DNA of 64,000 bases, taken from Sphaeramia orbicularis (taxonomy: Eukaryota; Chordata; Actinopteri; Kurtiformes; Apogonidae). Below the pieces are notes generated by a model that searched no databases, was not told where the DNA came from, and saw nothing but the letters and a program-made list of their open reading frames with translations. Numbering within the stretch: the stretch's first letter is position 1; every line of letters starts with the position of its first letter. The stretch is taken from assembly GCF_902148855.1 (NCBI RefSeq), contig NC_043967.1, positions 47,377,383 through 47,441,382 on the forward strand, written 5' to 3'. Positions 23,161 to 35,572 of the stretch are shown here, one piece after another. The position numbers were made by a program, and so were the translations under genes.

Positions 23161-24099
23161 TTAAAGAACCTGTTGCAGCTGAAATATATGCTGCTATAAT
23201 TATTCAATGACAGAATCTGATCTGTTTGTTTGGTTAAATTCAGGTGATTTTTTTTTGGCTAACTATATAGACTTAAAATGACAACCTGAAGTTACAATAA
23301 AAACAGGAGTGACTAACCCAAATTCTCCTAGATCTGAATAAAATCCTCCTCCTCTATTGTAAAAGTGACATCATTATATCAGTCTGGTTCCGTTTAATAT
23401 TTCAGGGCAAGTATTGCTGGTTCTGAAGGACCAGAGTGACTCGGTACAGCCTGTCCCTTCACACGACACAGGAGTCTTCAGCACAGAGGGGTCAGGCAGA
23501 GTGTATCTGTGAAACACATGGAAAAATCTGCAGATGTTTTCCCTTTTTGTCTCATATCTCTATGTGGGAAGTCAAATATTATGCAACAGACTTGTCCTTG
23601 TCTTGTTGGATAATATTTGGTTAGCTGTTAATACAGATTCAATACTCACTCAGAGTGTACAAAAAACGAATTCCTGCAGTTCTTGTCAAATAATCAAGCC
23701 AGGTGAGGTGAGTGTTTCTTTGATTGTTTGTAGAGCAATGCAAACATTTGGGTTCTTAATTAAACATCAGACTATTAGTTAAATGTGTTTCTCTGCTCAA
23801 ATGCTTGTATGTATAGGTGATATTAGCAAACAGATTATAATAGGTTATTAAAACAGCTTAGAATGACTTAAGACAGACCTGTTGATGCGAAAATGCTCAT
23901 TACCACATTTGTCATTTGCCACTGAATTGAAAAAAGATTGATTACGATTGTCATGTCTTCCATTGCAAATGTTAGAGATTTTCTTGTGATCATGTGAGTA
24001 GAATTGAGGAAAGATGTTTTTTTTTCTCTAACATTTACATTGAAAAAAAGTTTATAAGAAAGTTGGATCTACACATAAAATGGATCAAAATAAGGCACT

Positions 24100-24850
24100 G
24101 CTTAAAGTGGTTCTAAGTAATATTCATATTCCAAATTCTCAACATTAGAGGGAAGTCGCAAACCAGAACACACTTAGGACCAAACCCACCAATGAATCAA
24201 CACTATGCATCCACAGACTGAATCGCTCACTGAATAAAGTATAAAGCTCACTGTTTCTACACATCTGTATTATGGTATCATCAAGTTTCCTTCTTCAAAC
24301 TAAAACTCAAAGCTGCTTATTTTGAGAGTTAGTCAAAATAATACTGTCTTTTGTAATCTTCAGGTGATGCATCAGTTGATTACATTATAGCTTTCTTTTT
24401 TAAGTCACAGTAAAACCACAAATTACCTCTGTTTTCTGTACAGTTTGTAAAAAAGTTAAAAAAAAAAAAAAAAAAAAAGTTAAATAAACTTTATTGTCCC
24501 CTGAGGGAAATTAATCTTGTTGTTGTGTTGTCAATAGCTGAATTAAAGATCTGTTTAGAATCAAACAAATCAGATCAGAACTGTCACAGTTTAGTCTGAA
24601 ATGTGGATCAACAAAAGGCAACTTAGCAAAGAAAATAACATCCCATAATGACTTTATTCCTTTAAGAGTCTCAGAATCAAAGAAACACTGCCATTTCAGC
24701 ATCAAACTCCATTCTTTTCATTTAGAGCTGTGTCCAGTGGAGAAAACATCAGTGTTTCCAGCTTTTATCACAGTCACTTTCTTCGATTCTAAAAGTTGTT
24801 TCTTGGTGGTTCTCATCCCATCTGGTCACTCTGACACTAATTGCTATAAT
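24100..24850 (+). repeat. Unnamed dispersed repeat, family B, copy 2, interrupted by a LINE tail
   Basis: Matches 11820-12420 in reverse orientation and 57245-57500 directly (tccacagactgaatcgctca, cttcttcaaactaaaactca). The match is broken at about 24447-24515 by an A-rich LINE tail, which the 12-kb copy lacks. Confidence 0.65.
24447..24515 (-). repeat. LINE 3' tail fragment nested in family B copy 2
   Basis: On the minus strand: aatttccctcaggggacaat, then aaagtttatttaac and a T run, a common fish LINE tail motif. The 12-kb family B copy continues directly from ctgttttct to gtgttgtcaatagc, so it serves as the empty site. Confidence 0.6.
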
Positions 24851-25199
24851 TAATTTCACTATGCACTATCAATGGTTTGCTTTGTGTTGGTTTTTAACTT
24901 ATTATTATGTATATTATATAATTTAAATTATGTAGTTTTTTGTTTGTTTGTTTGTTTCATTCACACCTATTGCCCGTCTTTAAACTGTACTAATCTGTGT
25001 AAAAGGTCTTATATGGATAAAGTTAGATTAATCAGTGATTGCCTATTCTATAGTTAATCTAGGACATGTAATGAACTTAAAAAAAAAAAAGCAGAAGAGG
25101 AGATGAGAGGGGTTGGGGCTCTGCTGAAACCACTTTTAGGTCTGTTGTCCATGTCACTGTGAGTCCATTTATGATCACCAGATGGCGACAAAGTAAGAA

Positions 25200-25400
25200 C
25201 TGTTTAAAGAGTTCAAACATGTCAGATCAAGTAAAGAATCAATAAATGCAGACTTCAGATCCTTTACTTAACTAAAAATAGCACATTGTGAAAACAGTAT
25301 TACAAGTAAAGGTTGTACATTCAAAATTACGTATTTAAGTAAAACTATAACAGTAAATTATCAGCAAAATGTACTTGATATTCAGTAAATGTTGTCATTT
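25200..25400. repeat. Fragment of a widespread fish repeat (ctttacttaagtaaaa type)
   Basis: gacttcagatcctttactta and acgtatttaagtaaaactat match, from memory, a repeat frequent in percomorph genomes. A further piece is near 26720-26760. The family name is not certain. Confidence 0.4.
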
Positions 25401-25799
25401 GCAGAAAAATTGTTTTTTCCTGCCCCATTAATGTGTACATTGAATTTTACTATTGTCCATATTTAAGGTCAAGCTCATTTCATCAACTTTACAAACTGAC
25501 AGTAATTTAATCCACGGGAACACAAACTGTTTTATAAGATTATGATGTTTGTAGTGTTGTCCTGTGAGAACCACATATCTGTTACAAAGTCAAACAGCAA
25601 AATAAAAGGCCTGTTTTCAACTCTGTGATAATGTATTTTTGACCATACTCAAGAAGATTTTTCAACAGCGTATTTATTTAGAAATATTTTTTTAAATATT
25701 CTAAACACTGCTGTTGATATGTAAAACCACAATCCATATCCTCATATGTACCCCCACATAAAAATTCATTCAGTTAATTTAGATATGTATAGGACATTT

Positions 25800-26165
25800 A
25801 TCAGTTGATCAGCTGCTTTTGATGGTGCCCAGAACAACGTGCAAGCTCTGAGGAGATCGGGCCTTCGCTGCTGCTGGTCCCAGACTGTGCAACAACATAC
25901 CTCTGTATATCAGACAGGCCTCCTCCTACCCTGTTTTTAAATCTCTTCTTAAAACCAACCTGTTCTCCTCGGCTTTTTCACACTTTTGCAATGTTGACAT
26001 TTTGTTTCTGTTTTTATATTTTAACTTGTTTTACATATTTGATTTTATTGTTTCTTAAAGCTTTTATTAATTTTATTGTGCTTTTAGTCTTCTGCACAGC
26101 ACTTTGGTCCCCTGTGGTTGCTTTAAAGGGCTTCATAAATAAAGTTGGATTGGACTGGATTGGAT
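25800..26165 (+). mobile_element. 5'-truncated LINE (L2/Rex1-like) 3' end
   Basis: A plus-strand reading gives AAAGPRLWNNIPLYIRQA and FKSLLKTNLFSSAF, the C-terminal signature of L2-type reverse transcriptase ORFs (PRLWNSLP...FKSLLKTHLF). It is followed by a 3' UTR ending cttcataaataaagttggat and a short ggattggact tail. Only about 360 bp remain, so it is dead on arrival. Confidence 0.75.
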
Positions 26166-27095
26166 TGTCAAATGGAGCAGATGAGTTACATATTAAGGCT
26201 CCAAAAATCTACTTTAAGTGTAGGAGTCCTGTCATAGCTTTACTAATGCAACAAACACATATCTTCCATACACACACTACTCACCTCCTTCACATGTATT
26301 ATTACACCTGTTACACTGTGAAGTAGACAATTAATGTTACACCCCAGAGTAGACCCTCATATTTTAAATTATTATTATTAATGTAATTATTTTATTCTTT
26401 TATATAGATTAATGTATATGAACATATAAAGCATTTTTTTTGTATTTGTTGTATGTTGCTGATGGGACTGTTTGTACTAGCATCTATATACACGTTACTG
26501 TCTTTTCCTGAAAGTCAGAAGTGTATTTTTTAATCGATACGTCAATACATCATGATAAACAGAATGGCTTGACACAGCTGGAAAAAAAAAAAAAATCAAA
26601 GAAAATAACAGCATGATAGAATTATATCGTACTGTGTTGGATGACTCTTATTAACAGTATTTAGTGTAAGGAGTATTTAAACACACAAATAATCATAAAT
26701 CAATCATAAAAAAAAATTGTACTTAAATATAGTATGTGAGTAAAAGTGTAAAAGTAGGTTTCTGGGTCACAGGGGTCAGAGGTCAGGAGCAAACAGACAC
26801 CAGACGTTGTGGCTTTAGGTTTCAAGTGCCTCCACTGCTACAAAGGGCTTCATACAATATGTAAAACATGCTGTACGGCCTTTGTCGATGAATATGCTGT
26901 ATAAATTACCTTGGCTTGTCATTCTGGTTTTCTAGAGATCTGGAAGAGGTGGAGGACAGTGGTAACATTGAAAGAGGGTGAGGACAAGATGTGGACGCTG
27001 AGATGATGCCCTGTAGATTAATGACAAATAATGAGTTCAGTCAAGTTCATTATCTTCAACTATTCACCAGTTAGAGAAACTACAACAGCAAATCA

Positions 27096-27157
27096 TACAT
27101 TATTATTACTATTATTATTATTATTATTAGTAGTAGTAGTAGTAGTAGTAGTAGTAT
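27096..27157. repeat. Compound (ATT)n (AGT)n microsatellite
   Basis: About ten ATT units followed by about ten AGT units. Confidence 0.95.
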
Positions 27158-28250
27158 TACCATAATTTAATCTCAGTATAAATGGAAGTGAAGGCCTGAT
27201 TTGAACACAATAACAGGATATATCAGACATATTGTATTCTTACTACAACTGTTACATTTCACACCCACCAAAGCTTCATATTTAATGTATCATCTGAACA
27301 TTTATTGCTGTAACTTCCTCTTAGTGTTTGACTTCTGTTATACAGTCAGGACCATGATGCTTCCAGTGATGAAATTTAACCACCATATTTACATACATTA
27401 AACACTGTTGTGCAGAGTTTAACGGCAAAGTGTATGGTTACACTGAACTGAGATCTGCTGCTGGTACACGACACATTCTGTTATAAAATACAAAATTTCA
27501 CCAAAAAGAGAGGCCATGCTGATTTGTACAATAGATTAACATGCCACACATTTTGTTATCTGTGATTTAGAAGAACCTCAGAGGATAAACATGAAGAAGA
27601 AGCAAAAACAGACAGAGTGGTTTCAAGTTTCAAATAGTGGTCAAATGACATGCGTTTTCACTGCTCAATGCTGATTATTATGCAGAGAATATGAAGGTCA
27701 AGAATTCAGATATGAGATTGTTATTTTTAGATCCACCACATTGAATTATTCTACTGTATTGTTAATACACTAAAAGAGACATATGTGCAGTCTGGTCAAA
27801 ATATATGTAGACCGTGACGTAAATGTGCATGACCACAGTCAATTTGAAATGTGATTTTAGTGTGGACTTTCAGCTTTAATTCAAGGGGTTTAACAAAAAT
27901 ATTGCATTAACTATTTATTAATTGCATTAGGAATTACCACCTTTTTAAACTGAGACCCTAAATTTAATTTCGGAGGCTCAAACATAATTGGAGAAACTCA
28001 GATGGTTATAGATATGAGGGTTGTTTTTAATATTTAAATGGAAATCCTTTACAGTCAATAACAACCTGAGGTCTGGAACCTATGAACATCACCACATGCT
28101 GACTTTATCCATCAGTCCATTTGGCTGGATGTTATGAAAAGGTTTTTCTTCACCAAACAAATAATTCTGTGATCATCCTCTTTAGTTGTCATCTGTGGAC
28201 TTCCAGACATTTTTGGTGTTGCAGAGCTCACCAGTGGATTCTTTCTTTTT

Positions 28251-28283
28251 ACCTCCGTCAAGGTTATGTTTTTGTCGGCTTTG

Positions 28284-28315
<32 letters not shown>

Positions 28316-28518
28316 GACTGTTTGTTTGTCTGACTGTTTGTTTGTCTGTCTGTGAGCAAGATAACTCAAAAAGTTATGGATGGATTTGGATGAAAATTTC
28401 AGGAAATGTTGATACTGGCACAAGGAACAAATGATTATGTAAATTTTGGTGGTGATCAGGGGTGAGGGGGCACTGAACTGCCTTGGCAGAGGTCTGCGCT
28501 CTACGAGTGCTTCTAGTT
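28251..28518. mobile_element. MITE with CCTCCGCCAAGG ends, copy 2
   Basis: Same organisation and orientation as 12486-12747: acctccgtcaaggttatgtt at the left, a TCTG/TTTG microsatellite, aactcaaaaagttatggatg, then ccttggcagaggtctgcgct and gagtgcttctagtt. Confidence 0.72.
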
Positions 28519-28549
28519 AATAATGTACCATTATTGTTGTGGTCCTTTA

Positions 28550-29026
28550 GTTTCTTTTAATCCTGCATAAATTTCTTCTTCTTTTCTCGTATTTCTTTAG
28601 GCTTGTGTCTTATATTTGGCTCTAACAGCTTTTACTCGCTCGTTTCGTGTCGGCGATTCAAAGTCCGTCTGAATTTCCTCGTCGTCCGTCCACTTGTTGT
28701 AACTTCTCTTTTGGTCCATTTTCCGAATTATCAAAATACAAAGCTTGTGGAAATTAAATGAATTAAATATTGGCGGTGAACAGAATGTGGAAATGCTGCC
28801 AGTCTAGTCCACCACTCAGCCTTCTGCAGCACATAGCTCCGCCCCTTAAAGTTCCTGGTAATCTGGAAAGTACTACCTCCCTACCAGGAACTTCTTTGGG
28901 GTAAATTCGGGGCAGGGAGAGGGTCAGTTACCAGGGTAATTTTCGGTGGAAACGCACCAGGAACTTTGAAAGTTCAGGGTAATACAGAAAGTTCCTGCAA
29001 AAGTTCCTGCGGTGGGAAAGGGCCTA
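28550..29026 (-). mobile_element. PIF/Harbinger-like relic with Myb/SANT fragment
   Basis: The right end carries GC-rich repeats of the kind aaagttcctg...ggtgggaaagggcc, seen in fish Harbinger elements. From 28719 on the minus strand an ATG opens MDQKRSYNKWTDDEEIQTDF, the start of a Myb/SANT-like DNA-binding domain typical of Harbinger accessory proteins (W-x-D-E-E). The frame stops after about 40 codons and no transposase is present, so it is an internally deleted copy. Confidence 0.55.
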
Positions 29027-29329
29027 TTGTTGATTTGGCCACTCCTGAAGTTCTCACTACTTCTCAGATAGATTTCTTTCATTTCTTTTTCAGCTGAATG
29101 ATGTCTCCTTCCCGTGCACTGACACCTCTTTGGAACTCACACTGAGAATTCCAGTGAACAGGAAGCAAATGTAAATTCAACATTTGGAATCAACTCTAGA
29201 CGTTTTATCTGCCTCATTTGTCATAGAATAACCAGGGAACAAGACACATCTGGACATGACACTGAGGATCAATCAGTTATCCAATTACTTTTGAGCCTCT
29301 GAAAATGGATGGACGAATTTGTGTGACAA

Positions 29330-29402
29330 TTATCTACATCTTTGTACAGCACTTTGGGCACTTTGCATTGTTTTAAATGTGCTCTATAAATAAACTTCAC
29401 CT
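29330..29402 (+). repeat. L2-like LINE/SINE 3' tail
   Basis: tacagcactttgggcacttt followed by gtgctctataaataaactt is the classic 3' end of fish L2-derived retroposons. 5'-truncated. Confidence 0.6.
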
Positions 29403-32187
29403 CCAAAATTTGTGTCACTTTCCAAATACTTGGACCAGATTGTATATTATAAATCATTTCATTGTCAATTAAAAAAATCCACACAGATTCATGTTTCTAT
29501 CACCAATTGTTGTGAAGTTACTTGTTGTGGAGCAGATGTAATCTCAGTGTCAATACTCTGTATGAACAAGTGTCACGTGACTTGAATGAAATGAAATGAT
29601 CATGTTGTCAGTTAATCATGTTGACTGATACTGTTGTGCATCATAAGGGTAGATTTTTCAGAGCAATCGATGAACTTTTTTTAAGAGAAAATCCCACAAA
29701 GTACAATTACAGAAAGACCTGACTTCAATACCCTCATGGGGGAAGATAACAATGAGACAAAAAAAAGGTTGTTCAGCATAAATAAACATTTGTAGAAAAT
29801 TTTATTTAAAAAATGCCTGGCTTCACACACAAAAAAACCAACTAAACTTTGTGAAAATAAAAAGCTATGGGTGAACAATAAATAACATTTTTGTTCACAT
29901 TTCAGATGTGTCTTCTTTCATGTTGTGTTTACAGGTTAAAAGTGAAATAATCTCTGATGCAGATCATCTCAAAAAAATGTTGTAAAGAATGCTGAAGTGC
30001 CTTTGTCTATGAATATGTTGTATAAATTACATTTTCCTGCTAAACTGCATTTCAGAGTTGATACTAAGGACAAGAGATGTGGAACAGGTGGAACAGGATG
30101 GAGAACATCCAGAGAAAGGTCAAGGACAAAATGCAGTCTGTGAAAGGATGTCATAAGTTCAGTGAAAATAATGGGCATGCTCATTCATGTTCATTTGTGT
30201 CAACAGTGGAACAGCCGTTTCAAGATAAAAGAGCTGTATTAAATGTTACTACATGCACCTCAACCTCAGTTTTGGTAAAACATCTGAGCAAAAGGAGTTA
30301 TGTCCTTCTTGGTGTGATTTAGGTTTGTGAGTGTGTCATTTGTCTTTGAGGATTAAGAACCTGATTAAAATACATATTAAAGCAAGATTTTTTGACTAAT
30401 ACTTTATTTAATTACAGTTTTCATTAATCTGTACTTGAGCGTGTATCTTTCTAACAACTTTACTTCCACTCCTTACACAGGTAGCTTCGTCTCAGATCAT
30501 GTTTGTTGTAGAATTATGGATTATTATTTTTTATTATGCATCAATGAGTGCCTTCTGAATATAAAAACTAAATTCAGCCTACATGGATCAGACAGTGTGG
30601 TGATCCCTTTGTGTACACATCAGTGCAAAACCAAAATCGCGGAAATATTTCTATTGCTGATACTGAAAACTGATTTGGCTTTCATTATTTTCAGTCTCTC
30701 TCTGTATTATGTTCGATTTTATTTGGTTTAATTGTTTTCACATTACAACAATATGATACAAGGTTCAGTTAACAAAGTTCAGTATTTAGCTGAACAGAAA
30801 CAGTGTGTAGAAACGTTCCTCCAAGGCCATTTCTTATTTACTGCAGTAAAGGAGTTGACTTAATACTTCTACTTCTGCCACAGTCTTTTTTACATAAGTA
30901 TTTGCATTTGCGTGCACTTTGCCATCTGTGATAATCAGTATCCTATTTTGCTTTATCCACATGTAGTGTATTTATTGCTCTACCAGCTTTATTATTTTGG
31001 CAGGGAGAAACTCTGAAATGGCATTTGGTGTGAAATATGAAAGAAATATAATGAAAAAAGTTAGAGTTTCGTGAAACATTGTCAACTTTATAATAGTTTC
31101 TCTGTTTCCAAAGAAAATAGGGTTCTGCAGCCCACGGCTCCTGAGTCACATGGAGCTTTTTAGCCTCACTCCAATAATATTTTTGAACATTTTGTTATCA
31201 GTGTTGTAAACCTAAAGCCATTCTTACATTGTCCAGTCATAAACATGCACAGACTACACACAAGGAAAAAAAATTACCATTTCATTAACCCAAATGTGTG
31301 TCATATAACACAGTGTTACAGTAGATGTGCTGTATACGTTGATAAATGCATTAACCTCTGCTTTAATGTGACGGAAATATAAATCACCAAATAACCCTAA
31401 ATATGCTACTGCATTACAGCCACCTTGAGGCAAAACATAGAGTGGGTTTAATATACTTTCACAGCTCCACTCAGGTACTATTTTCCTCTGTCGGATCAAA
31501 AATGGCTCCGTAGATCATGAAGGTTGCTGACCCCTGATCTTACATATTAGCATGTTTAGGTTTATCTTTCTTAAACCTTTCCTGCACACATTGCAACAAC
31601 AAACACTGGAGGTAGATGGTTTAATGTCAAAGGGCATGATTTGTGCGTACAACACTGAAAAGTACTTGACCGTTAGGAGGTGTAATACTTGTCCACACAA
31701 AATACTACAAAATGTCTTCCCAAAAATGCATGAATCAATTTTTATGTATAAAAAGAGTATTTATTTTATGTTTCCTGTGTTGTTCTGTAATTTATATACC
31801 TATATACTGTTCATATCTTTGTGTCCTGTACCTATCAATGCAAACAGAACCCTTCACATTTATAAGAAAGGAAATGAGAGATTACAGTGACAAAGGAGAA
31901 TACTGATTGATGTGTTTACACAGCAGTATCGGTGAAACTGTACTCACTTGTATAAAACAAGTAAAACTGACTATTAATGATAAAGAAAGACATTTTCTTC
32001 CACATACTTGTGTGTACTGGCATCTGGTCACCCATGCTGGTTTGTAAGGTGTGAAGAAAAACAATTAAAACACAACAATGAAAAGAATACCCTGTCATTC
32101 CTTGCCTGTTTTTGTAGCCTGTGGTTGGAGTCTGTAGCCGCAGTGCATGTGGAAAAACACCCCTCATCCAATCAACATGGGGCATGC

Positions 32188-32250
32188 ATGAGTCACTTCC
32201 TTATGTCTACGCCCTTATATGGCACAAAGGGGAGGTCCTTACATGTCTAG
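32188..32250 (+). promoter_or_regulatory. rapunzel promoter with AP-1 site and perfect CArG box
   Basis: TGAGTCA (about 32189-32195) is a consensus AP-1 site. CCTTATATGG at 32213-32222 is a perfect CArG box, the binding site of serum response factor; its core could also act as a TATA-like element. They lie 25-60 bases before the likely 5' UTR exon. Binding is inferred, not shown. Confidence 0.5.
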
Positions 32251-33713
32251 GGAGTAAAATGGTGGAAAGGAAAGTCAGGCGGCTTCAGTAAAGAAAGAGA
32301 TACCAACAGCTTTATCTCTGGTGAGTAAACATCTTCCTTGTGTAGTCTCAGTTTGTAATCTATGACCTGAATTATGTTTGAGGTGTGTGTAAACGCAGTC
32401 AGCTGCAGCAATGTCATGAAACTGAGCAATGGTTGATTCCTCTGTGTGGCTGGAAATCAGGAAATGACAGAAACAAGCTCAAAAGCAAAGTAATACCTTC
32501 TGAGTAAAACTAAATTCTACCAAATATGTTCTGTGAAATAAGTGAACAGGCCACAACTTGTAACCATATGTTTTTTTCCACATTTCCTCTGTAACTATGA
32601 AGACACACCCACTGTTGTCCCTCAGTTAATTTTCCAGCAAGACCGCACTGAGAAGGATGATTAATGTCAAAAATATGCACACAATAAATTAAATTTGTAT
32701 ATCTGTCTGTGTTTTCACAAAATAATGAAAGCGGTTTGCATTGTGTGTAATTTTTAAATACTTTAATATTAATTTAATATTCTGACAGCTTCTAAAATTC
32801 TTCAACTCTTTATTTATTTATTTGTTTGTTTGTTTGTTAGTTACTGAATGTCTAGTTCTGGAGCAGGAGGAAGATCTGGCCCTTGTTTCTGACCTCCCTC
32901 GTGTTGAAGTGTTTTGTCTTATAAAACACAGAACCCACATTGTGTCATCACCTGTTAGTTTGGGATGTAGAGACCCCTCTCACTAACAGGTGTGAAGCAG
33001 CTGGTCATCTGTAGGCCACAGACTACAGGCTTATTGGTAATAATAATGAGGTTATGGTAAAGTTGTAGATCCTATAGAGAGCTGATGTTCCACCCCTTCC
33101 AGTTTTTGGAGGAAAAGTGTATTACAGTCAAAGACGAGACCGAGAGACTAGTAATTTTTTGATCCATATGCATTTTACAAGTCAAGAAAGTTACAGTTTC
33201 TGGTAAAATTGTTCAAGTATCAGAGTGTAAAAATACATAAATGTAAAAAAACGCACACTGGAAAAAAAAAAGTTATGTCTATTTAGGATTTTGTCAAAGT
33301 CTCTGATGATGTCTCTGCAGTTTCAACATAACTACATGTGACTGTTGTTTATTTGTATCTTTGACCAGTTTGTGAAATGTTGTGACCTAAAAAGTTTACA
33401 AATACAAATAGCTGCATCATTTCCTCAGCTTTCACCCAGGAACAAAAATATATATCGTCTGTTAAGAAATATCAATTTTACATTTATTACAATAGCTGTT
33501 GGTATTGACTAATGAAAAATTGTTTTTGTTGTCTGAATATTGGCTTTGAGGTACATTTTTCTATTACTACTAGAAGAAATGTTTGTGAACCCCTGTACAC
33601 AATATCTTAGGTAAAAAAATCAGTTTTACAGATTCTAATATATTTTTCTCCTCTGTCTAGGCTCCAAACCTCCTTCGTGTTGACCTTAGCAAGGTAGAAG
33701 AACAGCAGCAGTC
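32250..33713 (+). other. rapunzel-like gene 5' UTR exon and intron
   Basis: Candidate noncoding exon ends tttatctctg|gtgagt at 32320. The intron runs to ctctgtctag at 33660, and the second exon supplies 53 bases of 5' UTR before the ATG. The transcription start near 32250 is inferred from the promoter motifs. Confidence 0.5.
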
Positions 33714-34400
33714 ATGGCTGAGGGTCTAAATCATAAGAAAAACGTAGCCAAGGTCCTAAATTGCGTAGAGAAAGTGACCTCCTTCGCTTCCTCCATTGAC
33801 CCAATCTTTGGCATTGTCTCCTCCCTTGTTGGGGTGGCGCGCAAAGGCCTGACTAAAGACGAGGAAAATCCTCTGGACAAGGACTTCCAGGAGATCAACA
33901 GTAAACTGGAGAGCATCTCCCAGAAGAACCAACAGTGCTTGAGGCAGATTCGAATCAATGAAGTGAATGAAAACTATGGCAAGTACGAGGAGTATATCAA
34001 ACATCAGTATGCAGCCTTCAACACCATGGTGGCAAGGGTGAAGAAAGATCCAGACGGGACCCAGGAACACATGGAAGAATTTGAGAAAACTTATGAGAGG
34101 GACAAGAGTGACTTGAGCCTGAATGTATTTTACAACGGTGTGATGGGTAACGGCACAGTGTTCGGAAGAAGCCTGCTAAAGGTGTACATGGAAAACTGCG
34201 ACGGCGATCTTAAGATCATGGAGCACCGCTGTTCACACTTTGCCCACCTGTTCCACATGGGCCTCATCGCCCTTATGGCCTACACAGCTGTCACGGAGGA
34301 TGATGAAGATGAGGTTCGGGAGAAGTGGTCCAAGAGGGTGCTTGACATCCAGCAGGAAATGCAGAAGTGTCTCAGTCAGTGCAAAGACAAGAACTCCTGA
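33714..34400 (+). CDS. Rapunzel-family protein, single coding exon
   Basis: 228-aa soluble-looking protein of the fish rapunzel family (rpz, rpz2-rpz5), in which zebrafish rapunzel mutants show fin and bone overgrowth; the biochemical role is unknown. The whole coding region sits in one exon, as in family members. Visible features: an N-terminal hydrophobic/amphipathic block (SIDPIFGIVSSLVGVARKGL, residues about 28-47), a Glu/Lys-rich helical middle (DFQEINSKLESISQKNQQCL), YRHCSHFAHLF-like spacing present here as HRCSHFAHLFHMGLIALMAY in the C-terminal third, and a charged end (CLSQCKDKNS). The ATG follows a clean splice acceptor and aagaacagcagcagtc. Two polyadenylation signals follow (about 34458 and 34625). 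Which paralogue it is cannot be told; normally such genes occur in clusters, but no second copy is in this window. Confidence 0.85.
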   Translation: MAEGLNHKKNVAKVLNCVEKVTSFASSIDPIFGIVSSLVGVARKGLTKDEENPLDKDFQEINSKLESISQKNQQCLRQIRINEVNENYGKYEEYIKHQYAAFNTMVARVKKDPDGTQEHMEEFEKTYERDKSDLSLNVFYNGVMGNGTVFGRSLLKVYMENCDGDLKIMEHRCSHFAHLFHMGLIALMAYTAVTEDDEDEVREKWSKRVLDIQQEMQKCLSQCKDKNS

Positions 34401-34829
34401 ACAGGCTGAGATGAAGTCCTGTGAGCAGAACCAAAGTCTATCCATTCAGCTGTGGACCAATAAACAAAAGACAATTCATGTTATAGTTCAATATATAATG
34501 GAAAAAACGCCATTTTAATTTGTTTGAGTTGCACTTGAAATTCCATAGTTAGCTACAATATCTACGTTATATTGTATGTAATTTTGATGTCAGAGACCAC
34601 TATATGAAGCAAATGCTGTGTGCTAATAAATACATGCTGAATGTTTTATACAATCTCTTCATTTAATTAAAGAATGTGAAATATTATTTGACCAATGGAG
34701 GGGCCATTTGTGATTCACTTTGGCTCAGACTTCCACCTGTGTTGCATCCATTGAAAACATATTCACAGGTAGTCTATATATATGGACATAGATCTGAAAA
34801 TGTTTAAGCAGAATTAATTCTAAGAAAAT

Positions 34830-34832
34830 AAC

Positions 34833-34906
<74 letters not shown>

Positions 34907-34945
34907 TCTATTGATCCCAATCTGGGAGATTGCAGAATTTGTGTA
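34830..34945 (-). repeat. (GATA)n microsatellite on a LINE 3' tail
   Basis: About 19 GATA units at 34830-34906, then attctattgatcccaatctg. On the minus strand this reads as the fish LINE tail gggatcaat...atctatctatc. Confidence 0.85.
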
Positions 34946-35092
34946 AAATCAGAGATTTGTTTCTTGTCACCTGATAAATATTAGAAAATAGCTCCTGAAA
35001 ATAGTAAAAACAGTGTTAAATATGCACAGTAGTGCTGTATTAACTCTGACAATGTTTCAAATTCAGGATCATATAACTGAGTCGTGAATGCA

Positions 35093-35284
35093 CAGGGTGT
35101 CCACAAAGTCCATTTATGTGCCTCATGCAACTAATAGTCCCCATATAGAGGTACATTAAATAAGGCAAAAAAAAATCTTTCCATATATCTACTTTTCATT
35201 TTGTAATAATTTCCACAGATTCGTGTCTTCATTTGCTTTTGTAATAAATTGGTTAAATTGTAAAGAGACTTTATAGACACCCTG
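35093..35284. mobile_element. Small mariner-type MITE
   Basis: 192 bp with terminal inverted repeats CAGGGTGTCCACAAAGTC (left) and GACTTTATAGACACCCTG (right), three mismatches in 18. No coding capacity. The repeat type resembles mariner/IS630-related termini; the target duplication is unclear. Confidence 0.7.
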
Positions 35285-35572
35285 CATAAAGTTATAAAAA
35301 CCAGCACCAGGGTGGTGTTGGTTAAATAAAGCATATACAGTATATGTTCTTTCTGCTGTCTCTGTGCTAACTTTGTGTTGTTGTTTTGTTGTTTTTTTTG
35401 CTGATTTAACACTTGGCCAAGGGACAACAGTTGAAACAACTGCTTTACAGTGTGATGGATTAATTCACAATAAATGCAAGACAGTTAAAATCTATTGGAT
35501 GATATTCAGAAACAGTGGAGCCTGCATTGGGACGGTATTTCCTGCAGGATCAGGCGGCTATAAGCAGGTGTT

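Larger units (their letters stand above)
19572..32180. other. Gene-poor region of decayed repeats
   Basis: No supported gene on either strand. Repeats inside it are listed separately (T-rich tract, family A and B copies, LINE fragments, microsatellites, a MITE and a Harbinger relic). Open frames here are short, AT-rich and without splice context. 22230-22600 looks like a very decayed transposon (cactgtccggtcaaaaagtc at its edge) but cannot be classified. Confidence 0.5.
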
